Source of the DNA: Mycobacterium sp. 1164985.4
GTDB taxonomy: Bacteria; Actinomycetota; Actinomycetes; Mycobacteriales; Mycobacteriaceae
Assembly: GCF_001668575.1 (NCBI RefSeq)
Contig: NZ_LZMD01000085.1
Location: 209,908 to 273,907 of the forward strand
Reading direction: 5' to 3'
DNA length: 64,000 nucleotides
Positions within the stretch are counted from its first letter, which is position 1, and the number at the start of each line of letters is the position of its first letter. This document shows positions 34,533 to 42,607 of the stretch, in pieces. The notes beneath the pieces were generated by a model. That model ran no database searches, had not been told where the DNA came from, and was given only the letters and a program-made list of their open reading frames with translations. Position numbers and translations under genes: made by a program.

Positions 34533-35458
34533 TGGCACCGTTCCGACTGCGCAACGTCCCGCTGCTGTCGCGTGTCGGTGCCGACCGCGCCGACGCACTG
34601 CGCACCGACGTCGACGCCGCGCTGGCGGGATGGCCCGACGCGCTGCTCCTGCGCGTCGACCGCCGCAACCAGGTGTTGATCTCCGACGGTCGCGTCGTGC
34701 TCGGCAGCACCGCCAAGCTAGGGGACCGCCCTCCGGAGAACGCCGTTTTCCTCGGCCGGCTGGGCGACGGCAGGCATGTGTGGGCGGTACGCGGCGCGCT
34801 TGAGGGTCCGGAGGATCCCCACACCGAAACCGAAGTGCTCGATCTGCGCAGGGCCGGCCAGGTGTTCGACGACGTCAGCGCGCAACTCGTCGCGACCGCG
34901 ACCGCGCTGCTCAACTGGCACGACAACGCGCGGTTCAGCGCCGTGGACGGCGCGCCGACCAAGTCGGTCAAGGGTGGCTGGGCGCGGATCAATCCGCTCA
35001 ACGGCCACGAGGAGTTTCCCCGCATCGACCCGGCGGTGATCTGCCTCGTGCACGACGGCCATGACCGCGCGGTGCTGGCCCGTCAAACGGTCTGGCCGGA
35101 ACGGCTGTTCTCGATCCTCGCCGGTTTCGTCGAGGCCGGTGAATCGTTCGAGAGCTGCGTGGTGCGCGAGATCGCCGAGGAGATCGGGCTGACCGTCACC
35201 GACGTCACCTACCTGGGCAGCCAGCCGTGGCCGTTCCCGCGGTCGCTGATGGTCGGCTTCCACGCCATCGGCGATCCCGAACAGGAGTTCTCGTTCAACG
35301 ACGGCGAGATCGCCGAGGCGGCCTGGTTCACCCGCGCCGAGATCCGCGAGGCCCTCGACCACGGCGACTGGAGCAGCGACTCACCGTCGCGGCTCCTGCT
35401 CCCCGGCTCGATCTCGATCGCCCGGGAGATCATCGAATCCTGGGCCGCGCTCGACTAG
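34532..35458 (+). CDS. nudC: NAD(H) pyrophosphohydrolase NudC
   Basis: Protein of 308 aa. The Nudix box reads GFVEAGESFESCVVREIAEE from about residue 198 with all catalytic Glu, and the NADH-specific SQPWPFPRS lies 15-20 residues later. The enzyme splits NAD(H) to NMN(H) and AMP and can remove NAD caps from RNA; in mycobacteria it also degrades isoniazid/ethionamide-NAD adducts. The four zinc cysteines of E. coli NudC are missing, as in Rv3199c. Overlaps the K+ channel stop. Its stop shares CTAG with the convergent mycoredoxin gene. Confidence 0.93.
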   Translation: MAPFRLRNVPLLSRVGADRADALRTDVDAALAGWPDALLLRVDRRNQVLISDGRVVLGSTAKLGDRPPENAVFLGRLGDGRHVWAVRGALEGPEDPHTETEVLDLRRAGQVFDDVSAQLVATATALLNWHDNARFSAVDGAPTKSVKGGWARINPLNGHEEFPRIDPAVICLVHDGHDRAVLARQTVWPERLFSILAGFVEAGESFESCVVREIAEEIGLTVTDVTYLGSQPWPFPRSLMVGFHAIGDPEQEFSFNDGEIAEAAWFTRAEIREALDHGDWSSDSPSRLLLPGSISIAREIIESWAALD

Positions 35459-35706
35459 CTCGCCAGCTTGGCCTTGACCTCGCGCGCGGTCGGGTTCGTC
35501 AACGTCGAACCGTCGGGCAGCTTCAACGTCGGAACGGTCTGGTTGCCGCCGTTGGCGTTGGCGACGAACTCCGCTGCGGCCGGATCCTTCTCGATGTCGA
35601 CCTCGGTGAACGCAATGCCCTCGACCCGCAACGCCTTCTTCAGACGCACGCAGTAACCGCACCAGGTGGTGGTGTACATGATCACGGGAGTCTGTGCTGC
35701 GCTCAT
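35455..35706 (-). CDS. mrx1: Mycoredoxin-1
   Basis: Protein of 83 aa, glutaredoxin fold. Active site CGYC lies near residue 16 (TTWCGYCVRLKK), TVPTLKL is the cis-Pro loop near 57. Mycoredoxin uses mycothiol to reduce mixed disulfides and links to the SigH thiol response. Equivalent of Rv3198A. ATG 35706; AACGTA on the plus strand (minus TACGTT) 9 nt upstream is a -10 candidate. The TAG stop overlaps the nudC TAG on the opposite strand in a palindromic CTAG. Confidence 0.93.
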   Translation of the reverse strand: MSAAQTPVIMYTTTWCGYCVRLKKALRVEGIAFTEVDIEKDPAAAEFVANANGGNQTVPTLKLPDGSTLTNPTAREVKAKLAS

Positions 35707-35789
35707 AACGCGTTCAACGTAGCCGATGGACCGAACATGCCCGACGCCGTATCGGTCAATTGTCACCGGCCCCTGCCAAGATGGACCGC

Positions 35790-37952
35790 ATGTCGGTAGA
35801 GGTCGCTTCGGTGGGCAGCACCCCGAACGCGGTCGACGACCTCGACGAGGAGCAGCGCGAAGCGGTGCTCGCTCCGCGCGGGCCCGTGTGCGTGCTGGCC
35901 GGCGCGGGCACCGGGAAGACCCGCACCATCACCCGGCGCATCGCCCACTTGGTCGCGGCGGGCCACGTCGCTCCCGGCCAGGTCCTCGCGGTCACGTTCA
36001 CCCAGCGAGCGGCCGGAGAGATGCGGGCCCGGTTGCGTGCGCTCGACGCGGCGTTCGGCGGTGTCGGCACCGGTTCGGTGCAGGCGATGACGTTTCACGC
36101 CGCGGCCCGCCGCCAGCTGGCGTACTTCTGGCCCCGCGTCGTCGGCAACACAAGCTGGGAACTGCTCGACACCAAGTTCGCGGTGGTGGCGCAGGCCGCC
36201 AACCGCGCCCGGCTGTCGACCAGCACCGACGATGTCCGCGACCTCGCGGGCGAGATCGAGTGGGCGAAGGCGTCGTTGATCAGCCCCGAGAACTATCCGG
36301 CCGCGGTCGCACAGGTGCACCGCGACATCCCGTTCGACGCCGCGAAGGTGGCCGCCGTCTACGCCGGATACGAGGCGCTCAAGGCCCGCCGCGACGGCAC
36401 CATGCTGCTCGACTTCGACGATCTGCTGCTGCACACCGCCGCGGCCATCGAGGACGACGCCGCGGTGGGGCAGGAGTTCCGCGACCGCTACCGCTGTTTC
36501 GTCGTCGACGAGTACCAGGACGTCACACCGCTGCAGCAGCGCGTGCTCGACGCATGGCTCGGTGAGCGCGACGACCTCACCGTCGTCGGCGACGCCAACC
36601 AGACCATCTACTCGTTCACCGGCGCCACGCCCCGCTACCTGCTCGACTTCTCCCGGCGCTTCCCCGACGCGGCGGTCGTTCGGCTCGAACGCGACTACCG
36701 GTCCACCCCGCAGGTGGTGTCGCTGGCCAACCGGGTCATCGCCGGCGCGCGTGGTCGGATGGCGGGCAGCAAGCTGCACCTCGTCGGGCAGCGCGATCCC
36801 GGGCCGGCGCCGCGCTTCGCCGAATACCCCGACGAGGTCGCCGAGGCCAAGGCGGTGGCCAAGAACATCAAGCGCCTGCTCGAATCCGGCACCGAGCCGG
36901 CCGAGATCGCGGTGCTCTACCGCATCAACGCCCAGTCGGAGGTCTACGAGGAGGCGCTCACGGAAGCCGGCGTGCCGTTTCAGGTGCGCGGCGGTGAGGG
37001 CTTCTTCAGCCGTCAGGAAATCCGCCAAGCGTTGGTGGCGTTGCAGCGCGCCGCCGAACGCGACCTCGACGACCTGGGGGCACCTCCCGCTCGCGGGGGA
37101 TTGCCCGAGGTGGTGCGCGCGGTGCTGGAACCGCTGGGGCTCACCGCCGAACCGCCGCCGGGCAGCAAGGCCAGGGAGCGGTGGGAAGCGCTGGCGTCGC
37201 TGGCCGAACTCGTCGACGAAGAGGTCGCGGTCCGGCCCACGCTGGATCTGCGCGCCTTGATCGTCGAACTGCGACAGCGCGCCGACGCACGCCATCCTCC
37301 GGTCGTGCAGGGTGTCACGCTCGCGTCGCTGCACGCGGCGAAGGGTTTGGAGTGGGACGCGGTGTTCCTTGTCGGGCTCGCCGACGGCACGCTGCCCATC
37401 TCACATGCCCTCGCGCACGGTCCGGACAGCGAGGCGGTCGAAGAGGAACGGCGTTTGCTCTACGTCGGAATCACCAGGGCGCGTGTGCATTTGGCGCTCA
37501 GCTGGGCGCTGGCCCGCGCACCCGGAGGGCGTCAGAGCCGCAAACCGTCGCGGTTCCTCAACGGCATCGCACCGCAGTCGTCGAATGCCGGCGACACACC
37601 GAACAAGTCGCGCCGTCCCCGCGGCGCGACGCCGCGCTGCCGGGTGTGCAACAGCGTCCTGACCGCGCCGGCCGCAATCATGTTGCGCCGCTGCGAAACC
37701 TGCCCGTCAGACATCGACGAGCAGCTGCTCGGTGAGCTCAAGGACTGGCGGTTGCGCACCTCCAAGGAGATGAGCGTGCCGGCGTACGTGGTGTTCACCG
37801 ACAACACGTTGATCGCGATCGCCGAGACGTTGCCCACCGACGACGCCGCGCTAGTCGCGATCCCGGGTATCGGCGCGCGCAAGCTCGAGCAGTACGGCGC
37901 CGATGTGCTCGCGTTGGTCAAAGGTCGGGGGCGACGGGCCGACGGCACGTAG
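35790..37952 (+). CDS. uvrD2: UvrD2 DNA helicase with tetracysteine and HRDC domains
   Basis: Protein of 720 aa. SF1A helicase motifs: LAGAGTGKTRT near residue 37, VTFTQRAAGEM, VVDEYQDVTP near 242, GDANQTIYSFTGA near 272, TLASLHAAKGLEWD and LYVGITRA. A CxxC-14-CxxC zinc-like motif (CRVC...CETC) near 625 joins the motor to a C-terminal HRDC domain (from about 645) with IPGIGARKLEQYG. M. tuberculosis UvrD2 (Rv3198c) needs the tetracysteine for helicase activity and is essential. ATG 35790 is taken because it gives the usual N-terminus; CAAGAT lies 7 nt upstream. Confidence 0.94.
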   Translation: MSVEVASVGSTPNAVDDLDEEQREAVLAPRGPVCVLAGAGTGKTRTITRRIAHLVAAGHVAPGQVLAVTFTQRAAGEMRARLRALDAAFGGVGTGSVQAMTFHAAARRQLAYFWPRVVGNTSWELLDTKFAVVAQAANRARLSTSTDDVRDLAGEIEWAKASLISPENYPAAVAQVHRDIPFDAAKVAAVYAGYEALKARRDGTMLLDFDDLLLHTAAAIEDDAAVGQEFRDRYRCFVVDEYQDVTPLQQRVLDAWLGERDDLTVVGDANQTIYSFTGATPRYLLDFSRRFPDAAVVRLERDYRSTPQVVSLANRVIAGARGRMAGSKLHLVGQRDPGPAPRFAEYPDEVAEAKAVAKNIKRLLESGTEPAEIAVLYRINAQSEVYEEALTEAGVPFQVRGGEGFFSRQEIRQALVALQRAAERDLDDLGAPPARGGLPEVVRAVLEPLGLTAEPPPGSKARERWEALASLAELVDEEVAVRPTLDLRALIVELRQRADARHPPVVQGVTLASLHAAKGLEWDAVFLVGLADGTLPISHALAHGPDSEAVEEERRLLYVGITRARVHLALSWALARAPGGRQSRKPSRFLNGIAPQSSNAGDTPNKSRRPRGATPRCRVCNSVLTAPAAIMLRRCETCPSDIDEQLLGELKDWRLRTSKEMSVPAYVVFTDNTLIAIAETLPTDDAALVAIPGIGARKLEQYGADVLALVKGRGRRADGT

Positions 37953-37993
37953 CACGGCCAATCGTCGTAAAGATCGCGCCAAAGCCGCTGGTC

Positions 37994-38032
37994 AAAAAAT
38001 CAATTGTCAGTAGCGGCTGTTACGCTTAGCCT
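37994..38032 (+). promoter_or_regulatory. whiB7 promoter (WhiB7-autoregulated type)
   Basis: TTGTCA (38004-38009) and TAGCCT (38027-38032) are 17 nt apart. Directly upstream of the -35 box is an A-rich stretch (37994-38003), the AT-hook contact that marks WhiB7-dependent promoters. Transcription should start near 38039, about 390 nt ahead of the whiB7 ATG. Confidence 0.75.
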
Positions 38033-38082
38033 CAAGATCGCACCGCTCGGGTGTCTTTTTGTGCGAAAGGAGGACCGACATC

Positions 38083-38277
38083 ATGGATAGCAATCACGTC
38101 TTCACCGGCGTAGCCGTTGCTGGCATGACGCGGACCCTCCATGTCGCCGCCGCCGCGGCGGCGCATCCTGCGTCCGCCGCGCATGCCGCCGGTGCCACCG
38201 TTGCCATTACGCCGCAGCGTAAGCGCCGCGCCGCCGCCGCGACTGTGTCGTCCGTCGATCGGAGCTCTATCAGGTAG
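38083..38277 (+). CDS. Upstream ORF in the whiB7 leader (regulatory peptide)
   Basis: A 64-codon frame from ATG 38083, with a near-perfect AAAGGAGGA site 6-7 nt upstream, to TAG 38275-38277. The peptide is rich in Ala and His (AAAAAAHPASAAHAAG) with a basic KRRAAAA stretch. The leader of mycobacterial whiB7 genes is known to hold a translated uORF whose stalling by ribosome-targeting drugs prevents premature termination. The uORF stop falls inside a small GCTCTA/TAGAGC hairpin and ends 18 nt before the terminator stem. The peptide itself may have no other function. Confidence 0.75.
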   Translation: MDSNHVFTGVAVAGMTRTLHVAAAAAAHPASAAHAAGATVAITPQRKRRAAAATVSSVDRSSIR

Positions 38278-38337
38278 AGCCACGATTTCGCCGAAAAGGC
38301 CACGGACCCGCAGTCGGATCCGTGGCCTTGGTCTTTT
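38264..38337 (+). terminator. whiB7 leader attenuator (hairpins plus T-run)
   Basis: First hairpin: GCTCTA (38264-38269) with TAGAGC (38275-38280) around TCAGG. Second and main one: AAGGCCACGGA (38296-38306) pairs perfectly with TCCGTGGCCTT (38319-38329), with an inner CCG/CGG stem, followed by GGTCTTTT (38330-38337). This is a strong intrinsic terminator inside the leader, 90 nt before the whiB7 ATG, so whiB7 transcription must depend on antitermination coupled to uORF translation. Confidence 0.85.
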
Positions 38338-38426
38338 CGGAGCCAATTCCCAAGCCGCCAAGACCTGGTCCCGGATCCCACGAAGAAGAGATACGAAACC
38401 CACGACCAGGAAGCAGAGGACTGGAC

Positions 38427-38705
38427 ATGTCACTCGGGACATGCCGACAGAAGACGAAGCTGGCGGTGCCGTGTCACAGGAACGATCCCGATCTGTGGTT
38501 CGCGGAGAATCCCGTCGAACTCGAACGCGCCAAGGCGTTGTGCGCCGAGTGCCCGATCCGGCGCGAGTGCCTGGCCGCCGCGCTGGAGAGGCAAGAGCCG
38601 TGGGGTGTTTGGGGTGGCGAGATCCTCGAACGGGGCACCATCATCGCCCGCAAGCGTCCGCGTGGCCGGCCGCGCAAGAACACCGTCGCCGCGCACGCCG
38701 CGTGA
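38427..38705 (+). CDS. whiB7: WhiB7, antibiotic-resistance transcriptional activator
   Basis: Protein of 92 aa. WhiB-type Fe-S cluster cysteines are in PCHRND, ALCAECPIRREC, then the GVWGGE turn and the C-terminal AT-hook RGRPRK that distinguishes WhiB7. It activates intrinsic resistance genes (such as erm, efflux pumps) after macrolide, lincosamide, tetracycline or similar stress, with SigA. The ATG at 38427 has an AGAGGA site. Upstream lie its own promoter, uORF and attenuator. Equivalent of Rv3197A. Confidence 0.95.
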   Translation: MSLGTCRQKTKLAVPCHRNDPDLWFAENPVELERAKALCAECPIRRECLAAALERQEPWGVWGGEILERGTIIARKRPRGRPRKNTVAAHAA

Positions 38706-38724
38706 ACGGCTGGAAATGGACGTC

Positions 38725-38785
38725 GCCGAGCGTACGGTTGTCTACGCAAACCTCGAGTGGACCCGCTGACAAGCGTGCGCTCGGC
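38725..38785. terminator. Long stem-loop between convergent whiB7 and ABC1 genes
   Basis: A 12-bp stem (38725-38736 with 38774-38785, one G-T wobble, core GCCGAGCG/CGCTCGGC) closes a 37-nt loop. It fills most of the 94-nt gap between the two stops. No T-run follows in either direction, so it may act as a 3'-end stabiliser or as a Rho-independent-like stop with other factors. Confidence 0.5.
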
Positions 38786-38799
38786 GCGGACAATTCTGG

Positions 38800-40125
38800 C
38801 TAAGCGGCCTCGTCCGCGAAGCCCGGAATCAGTTCCGTGGCAAGCTCTCTGGCCGGCACATGCGCGTCGAGCTGGCATGCGATGGCCACATTCGAGGCGA
38901 TCACCCGCATCGGGATCGCGAGCTTGGCGGGGATGTCCATCTGCCGCGCGGCCTTGATCTGGCCCGCGGCGCGCTCGGGACGCATGTTCGCGGTGGTGAT
39001 GCGCTGCAGCCACTTTCGGTTGTAGTGGAACACCTCGACCTCGAGCGGTTCCACGTATTGGCGCATCATGTCGTCCATCTCGCGCTTGGACACCTGCTCA
39101 CCCTTCTGGATGAACCCGACCTTCTGCATCGTGGTGAGCAGGTTCTCGTAATCGTCGTTGAGCGCGTACCGCGTCGCCAGACCGATCTCGACGGGAATCC
39201 CGCCGGGCATCGGGGCGACGGCGCCGAAGTCGATGACGCCCATCTTGTCGTCGGGCAGCAGCATGAAATTGCCGGGATGCGTGTCGCCATGCATCATCTC
39301 GAGCCGGCGGGGCGCGTCGTAGGTCAGCTCGAAAAGCCTGGTGCCCATCAGGTCTCGTTGTTCCTGAGTGCCCTCGCGGATGATCACCGACATCGGCACC
39401 CCCTCGATCCACTCCTGGATCACGACCTTGGGAGCGCTGGCCACGATCCGCGGCACCACGAAATGCGGATGGCCCTCGTAGGCCTTGGCGAAGGCGCGCT
39501 GATTGTCGGCCTCGAGGCGGTAGTCGAGCTCCATTTCCGTGCGCTCGATGAGCTCGGCCACCACGCTGTCGACGTCGGCGCCGGGGGAGAGCTGCTTGAG
39601 CACACCGACCATGCGCTGCATCGTCTTCAGGTCGGCGCGCAGCGCTTCGTCGGCGCCGGGGTACTGAATCTTGACCGCGACGTCGCGACCGTCCGACCAC
39701 ACCGCCTTGTGCACCTGGCCGATGCTGGCCGAAGCCACGGGCTTGTCGTCAAACGACGCGAACCGCTGACGCCACTTCGTACCCAGCTGCGCGTCCAGCA
39801 CGCGGTGCACCTTGGCCGCAGGCAACGGCGGGGCCTCGCGCTGCAACTTCGTCAACGCCTCGCGGTACGGCTTGCCGTACTGCTCGGGAATCGCGGCCTC
39901 CATCACCGACAGCGCCTGGCCGACCTTCATCGCCCCGCCCTTGAGCTCGCCGAGCACGGTGAACAGCTGCTGGGCGGCCTTGTCCATCAGCTCGGCGTTG
40001 ACCTCGTCTTTCGACTTACCGGTCAGCCGTTTGCCGAAGCCCAACGCGGCCCGGCCGGCCATCCCGACGGGCAGGCTCGCCAGTTTGGCGTTGCGCGCGG
40101 CCCGGCCCCGCTTGATCTCACTCAC
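38800..40125 (-). CDS. ABC1/UbiB-family atypical kinase
   Basis: Protein of 441 aa, ADCK/UbiB atypical kinase family (Rv3197 equivalent). The conserved KxGQ motif is present as GAMKVGQALS near residue 68, then the nucleotide-lysine region VAVKIQYPG near 150, the catalytic loop HGDTHPGNFMLL near 278 and VIDFGAV. The Ala-rich nucleotide loop typical of the family is PVASASIGQVH near 130. The family supports lipid quinone biosynthesis; the M. tuberculosis member has been linked to drug tolerance. The GTG at 40125 gives the conserved SEIKRGRAARNAKLA start; a frame to 40173 is longer without family support. Confidence 0.9.
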   Translation of the reverse strand: MSEIKRGRAARNAKLASLPVGMAGRAALGFGKRLTGKSKDEVNAELMDKAAQQLFTVLGELKGGAMKVGQALSVMEAAIPEQYGKPYREALTKLQREAPPLPAAKVHRVLDAQLGTKWRQRFASFDDKPVASASIGQVHKAVWSDGRDVAVKIQYPGADEALRADLKTMQRMVGVLKQLSPGADVDSVVAELIERTEMELDYRLEADNQRAFAKAYEGHPHFVVPRIVASAPKVVIQEWIEGVPMSVIIREGTQEQRDLMGTRLFELTYDAPRRLEMMHGDTHPGNFMLLPDDKMGVIDFGAVAPMPGGIPVEIGLATRYALNDDYENLLTTMQKVGFIQKGEQVSKREMDDMMRQYVEPLEVEVFHYNRKWLQRITTANMRPERAAGQIKAARQMDIPAKLAIPMRVIASNVAIACQLDAHVPARELATELIPGFADEAA

Positions 40126-40182
40126 CAGACCATCATCCACGACGCGGCTGTACACACCGCAACGACTTGCCAACAGGCGATG

Positions 40183-41007
40183 TCAGCATGCGCAGCGCGG
40201 GTGCCGCGACCATCGTCGCGCAACCACCGAGCCCACGTTGACGTCGAACTCCAGCGTGGTGTCCAGCGTCGGCGGAGGTTCAGTGCAACGGGCCGCTTCG
40301 CCGCCGCGGACCGCGCGCAGCACCCGGTCGACCTGGTTGAGCGCCAGTGCGGCGGTAGCCAGCACCGTCGCACGGTCGGCGGTGCCGACGGTGTGCCGTA
40401 ACTGGGCCGCGACCGCGGGCCACGCCGCGTCCCGGTCGGAGCGATGAAGATCCCCACACGACAGACAGCTGGTCACGCCCGGCAGCACCAACGGTCCCAC
40501 CAGGCCTACGCCGTCACGCACACGCACCGGCAGGTGGGCGACCCCGGCCGCGTGCAGTTCGCGCACCATCCGCGGGTCGGTCACCAGGTAATCGGCGAGA
40601 ACGACGAGATCCGTCGGCTCCGACGGCGCGCCCGTGTCGGTCCGGGTGCTGCGAGTCAGCCGCGCTCCCGAACAGTGCAGGGACGCGGCGAGCAGATCCG
40701 ACAACGGCCCGCGACCGTGGATTCGCACCGCGGCGGTGCGGCCGCGCGGAGGCGTGCCGGCGTCGACCACGCCCGCGTCGACCAAAGACGACACCAGGCC
40801 GTCGATGTCCGCCGCCGGGGCATGCGCCTTCAGGTCCGCCACCGCGGCGCCCGATTGCAGGCGACGCAGCAGGTCCGCGAGCGTCGCGGAGGTCAGTCCC
40901 GACGGCGGCCGGATCACGACGGCGCGCCGCGGATCCCACCCCACCTGCACTGCCCCGTCGGGCCGCAACAGCACAGGCGTCGCGGTGCTCAACGCATAAC
41001 GCGTCAT
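40183..41007 (-). CDS. Orphan E1-like protein of the TOMM cyclodehydratase type
   Basis: Protein of 274 aa, Rv3196-like. The fold is that of the ThiF/E1-related C proteins of azoline-forming RiPP systems: an N-terminal winged peptide-binding-like part (about 1-85), then a Rossmann-like half. Zinc-type cysteines are CLSC near residue 184 and CAC at the extreme C-terminus (HPRCAC). The usual adenylating GxGxxG loop is not intact, so it probably binds a peptide and not ATP. No YcaO gene, precursor peptide or transporter lies nearby. It follows the DUF2342 gene by 61 nt in the same direction. Confidence 0.72.
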   Translation of the reverse strand: MTRYALSTATPVLLRPDGAVQVGWDPRRAVVIRPPSGLTSATLADLLRRLQSGAAVADLKAHAPAADIDGLVSSLVDAGVVDAGTPPRGRTAAVRIHGRGPLSDLLAASLHCSGARLTRSTRTDTGAPSEPTDLVVLADYLVTDPRMVRELHAAGVAHLPVRVRDGVGLVGPLVLPGVTSCLSCGDLHRSDRDAAWPAVAAQLRHTVGTADRATVLATAALALNQVDRVLRAVRGGEAARCTEPPPTLDTTLEFDVNVGSVVARRWSRHPRCAC

Positions 41008-41068
41008 CGAACGAGCGTGCCACGCCGGGCGGCGGCCACCGGTGGTTATCCACAGGCGACGACGGGGC

Positions 41069-42454
41069 CTACTTGTCGTCCTTGTCGTCGTCGTCCGGGT
41101 TCTGGATGTCCTTCTCGAGGTCGGCGAGGGCCTCCTCGATGGCGCTGTCCATACCGCTGGTGTCGCCGCCGATGATCCGGTCGATGAACCCAGCGGGCTC
41201 GTCGAGATCCTCGGCGCTGGGCAGCAGGTCGGGATGCTGCCAGACCGCGTCGCGACGGTCGGAGCCGACGGCCTCGGTCAACCGCTCCCACAAGGCCGCT
41301 GCCTCGCGCATCTTGCGCGGACGCAGCTCCAGGCCGACCAGGGTGGCAAACGTCTGCTCGGCGGGCCCGCCGGTGGCGCGGCGCCTGCGCAGCATCTCCG
41401 CGAGCGCCGACGTGCCGGGGATGCGGTCGCCGAGCGCCTCGGACACGACGGTCTGCACCCAACCCTCGATCAGCGCCAGCAGCGTCTCGAGCCGTTCCAG
41501 TGCCGCGGTCTGTTCCGGGGTGGCCTTCGGCTCGAAGATGCCCTGATTGAGCAGCTGCTCCATTTGGGCCGGGTCGGTCAGCGCGGCCGGGTTGAGGCCG
41601 GAAGCCAGCTCCTCGATGCCGCTCATGTCGATCTTCATGCCGCGGGCGAACGCCTCGACGGCGTTGAGAAGCTGGCTGGCCAGCCACGGCACATGGCTGA
41701 ACAGGCGGTGGTGCGCCGCCTCACGGGCGGCCAGGAAGGTGAGGATCTCGCTGCGCGGCTGCTCGAGGCCCTCTGACAGCGACTCGACCGCCTCGGGCAT
41801 CAGCGCGGCCACACCTCTGGGGCCCAACGGAAGCCCGATGTCGGTGGAGGTCAACACTTCTCGCGACAGCTTGCCCAGCGCCTGGCCGAGCTGCGAACCG
41901 AACGCCATCCCGCCCATCTGCGTCATCATCGACAGCAGCGGACCGGCCATGGTCCGGGCCTCGTCCGGAAGCGCCGAAACCCAGACCGTCGAGATCTGCT
42001 CGGCGACCGGGTCGCACAGCCGCTTCCACGTCTCGAGCGTGTTGTCGATCCAGTCCGTTGGCGTCCACGCGACGGCCGTGTTGGTGCCGGCGGGAAGCGC
42101 GGTCACGCCGTCGAGCCACGTCTCGGCGAGGCGCACGGCGTCGGCGATCGCCGAGGACGTCCCCTCCGGAATCGGGGCGACGAAACCGATCTGGCTCGAC
42201 GCCAGCCGGCGGGCGAGGTCGTAGTTGACGGGTCCGGACTGCTTACCGCCGGCCATCGCGCTGCCGGCGCCGCTGAACATCTCGCCGAGCTTGGAGAAGA
42301 TCTGCCCCAGCTGCGACATGTCGAACTCGGATCCCCCCTGAAAGCCCATGCCGAACGGGTCGCCGGTTCCCTCGGACCCGGAGTCGGGATCTTTCTTGCG
42401 CTTGTCGCGCTCGGGGTCATCCCCGGCGGAGAAGCCGAAAGGCAGGTCAGCCAT
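41069..42454 (-). CDS. DUF2342 zinc-metallohydrolase-like protein
   Basis: Protein of 461 aa of the DUF2342 family, often called zinc-dependent metalloprotease or F420-biosynthesis-associated protein (Rv3195). The candidate metal motif is REAAHHRLFSH near residue 235, an E-x-x-H-H pattern and not a classical HExxH. The N-terminus is Gly/Met-rich (GMGFQGGSEFDMSQ) and the tail is acidic (DDDDKDD). No signal peptide. The ATG at 42454 is 7 nt after TACGGT on the minus strand (42462-42467), so it looks leaderless. The divergent Lon-like protease is 153 bp away. Confidence 0.85.
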   Translation of the reverse strand: MADLPFGFSAGDDPERDKRKKDPDSGSEGTGDPFGMGFQGGSEFDMSQLGQIFSKLGEMFSGAGSAMAGGKQSGPVNYDLARRLASSQIGFVAPIPEGTSSAIADAVRLAETWLDGVTALPAGTNTAVAWTPTDWIDNTLETWKRLCDPVAEQISTVWVSALPDEARTMAGPLLSMMTQMGGMAFGSQLGQALGKLSREVLTSTDIGLPLGPRGVAALMPEAVESLSEGLEQPRSEILTFLAAREAAHHRLFSHVPWLASQLLNAVEAFARGMKIDMSGIEELASGLNPAALTDPAQMEQLLNQGIFEPKATPEQTAALERLETLLALIEGWVQTVVSEALGDRIPGTSALAEMLRRRRATGGPAEQTFATLVGLELRPRKMREAAALWERLTEAVGSDRRDAVWQHPDLLPSAEDLDEPAGFIDRIIGGDTSGMDSAIEEALADLEKDIQNPDDDDKDDK

Positions 42455-42594
42455 GCCCTCAACCGTACCCACCAGGACGAGCCCCAGTCGGTGGGCGCCT
42501 TCGCTGACAGCGAATCACCCCGTCCGGGCGCCGACGAGGCGGCCCGAGGTGCCGGTCCGGACGTCGTGAGCGCGGTCACCGGCGGCGCAACCTT

Positions 42595-42600
42595 TAGATT
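42595..42600 (+). promoter_or_regulatory. -10 box of the leaderless PDZ-Lon protease gene
   Basis: TAGATT (TANNNT) ends 7 nt before the GTG at 42608, placing the transcription start at or next to the start codon. It faces the TACGGT box of the DUF2342 gene on the other strand. Confidence 0.6.
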
Positions 42601-42607
42601 GGGCGGC

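Noticed and set aside
38322..38426. Upstream extension of the whiB7 frame by 35 codons
   Set aside because: The frame passes through the attenuator terminator; WhiB7 proteins start at the ATG at 38427, which has its own ribosome site.
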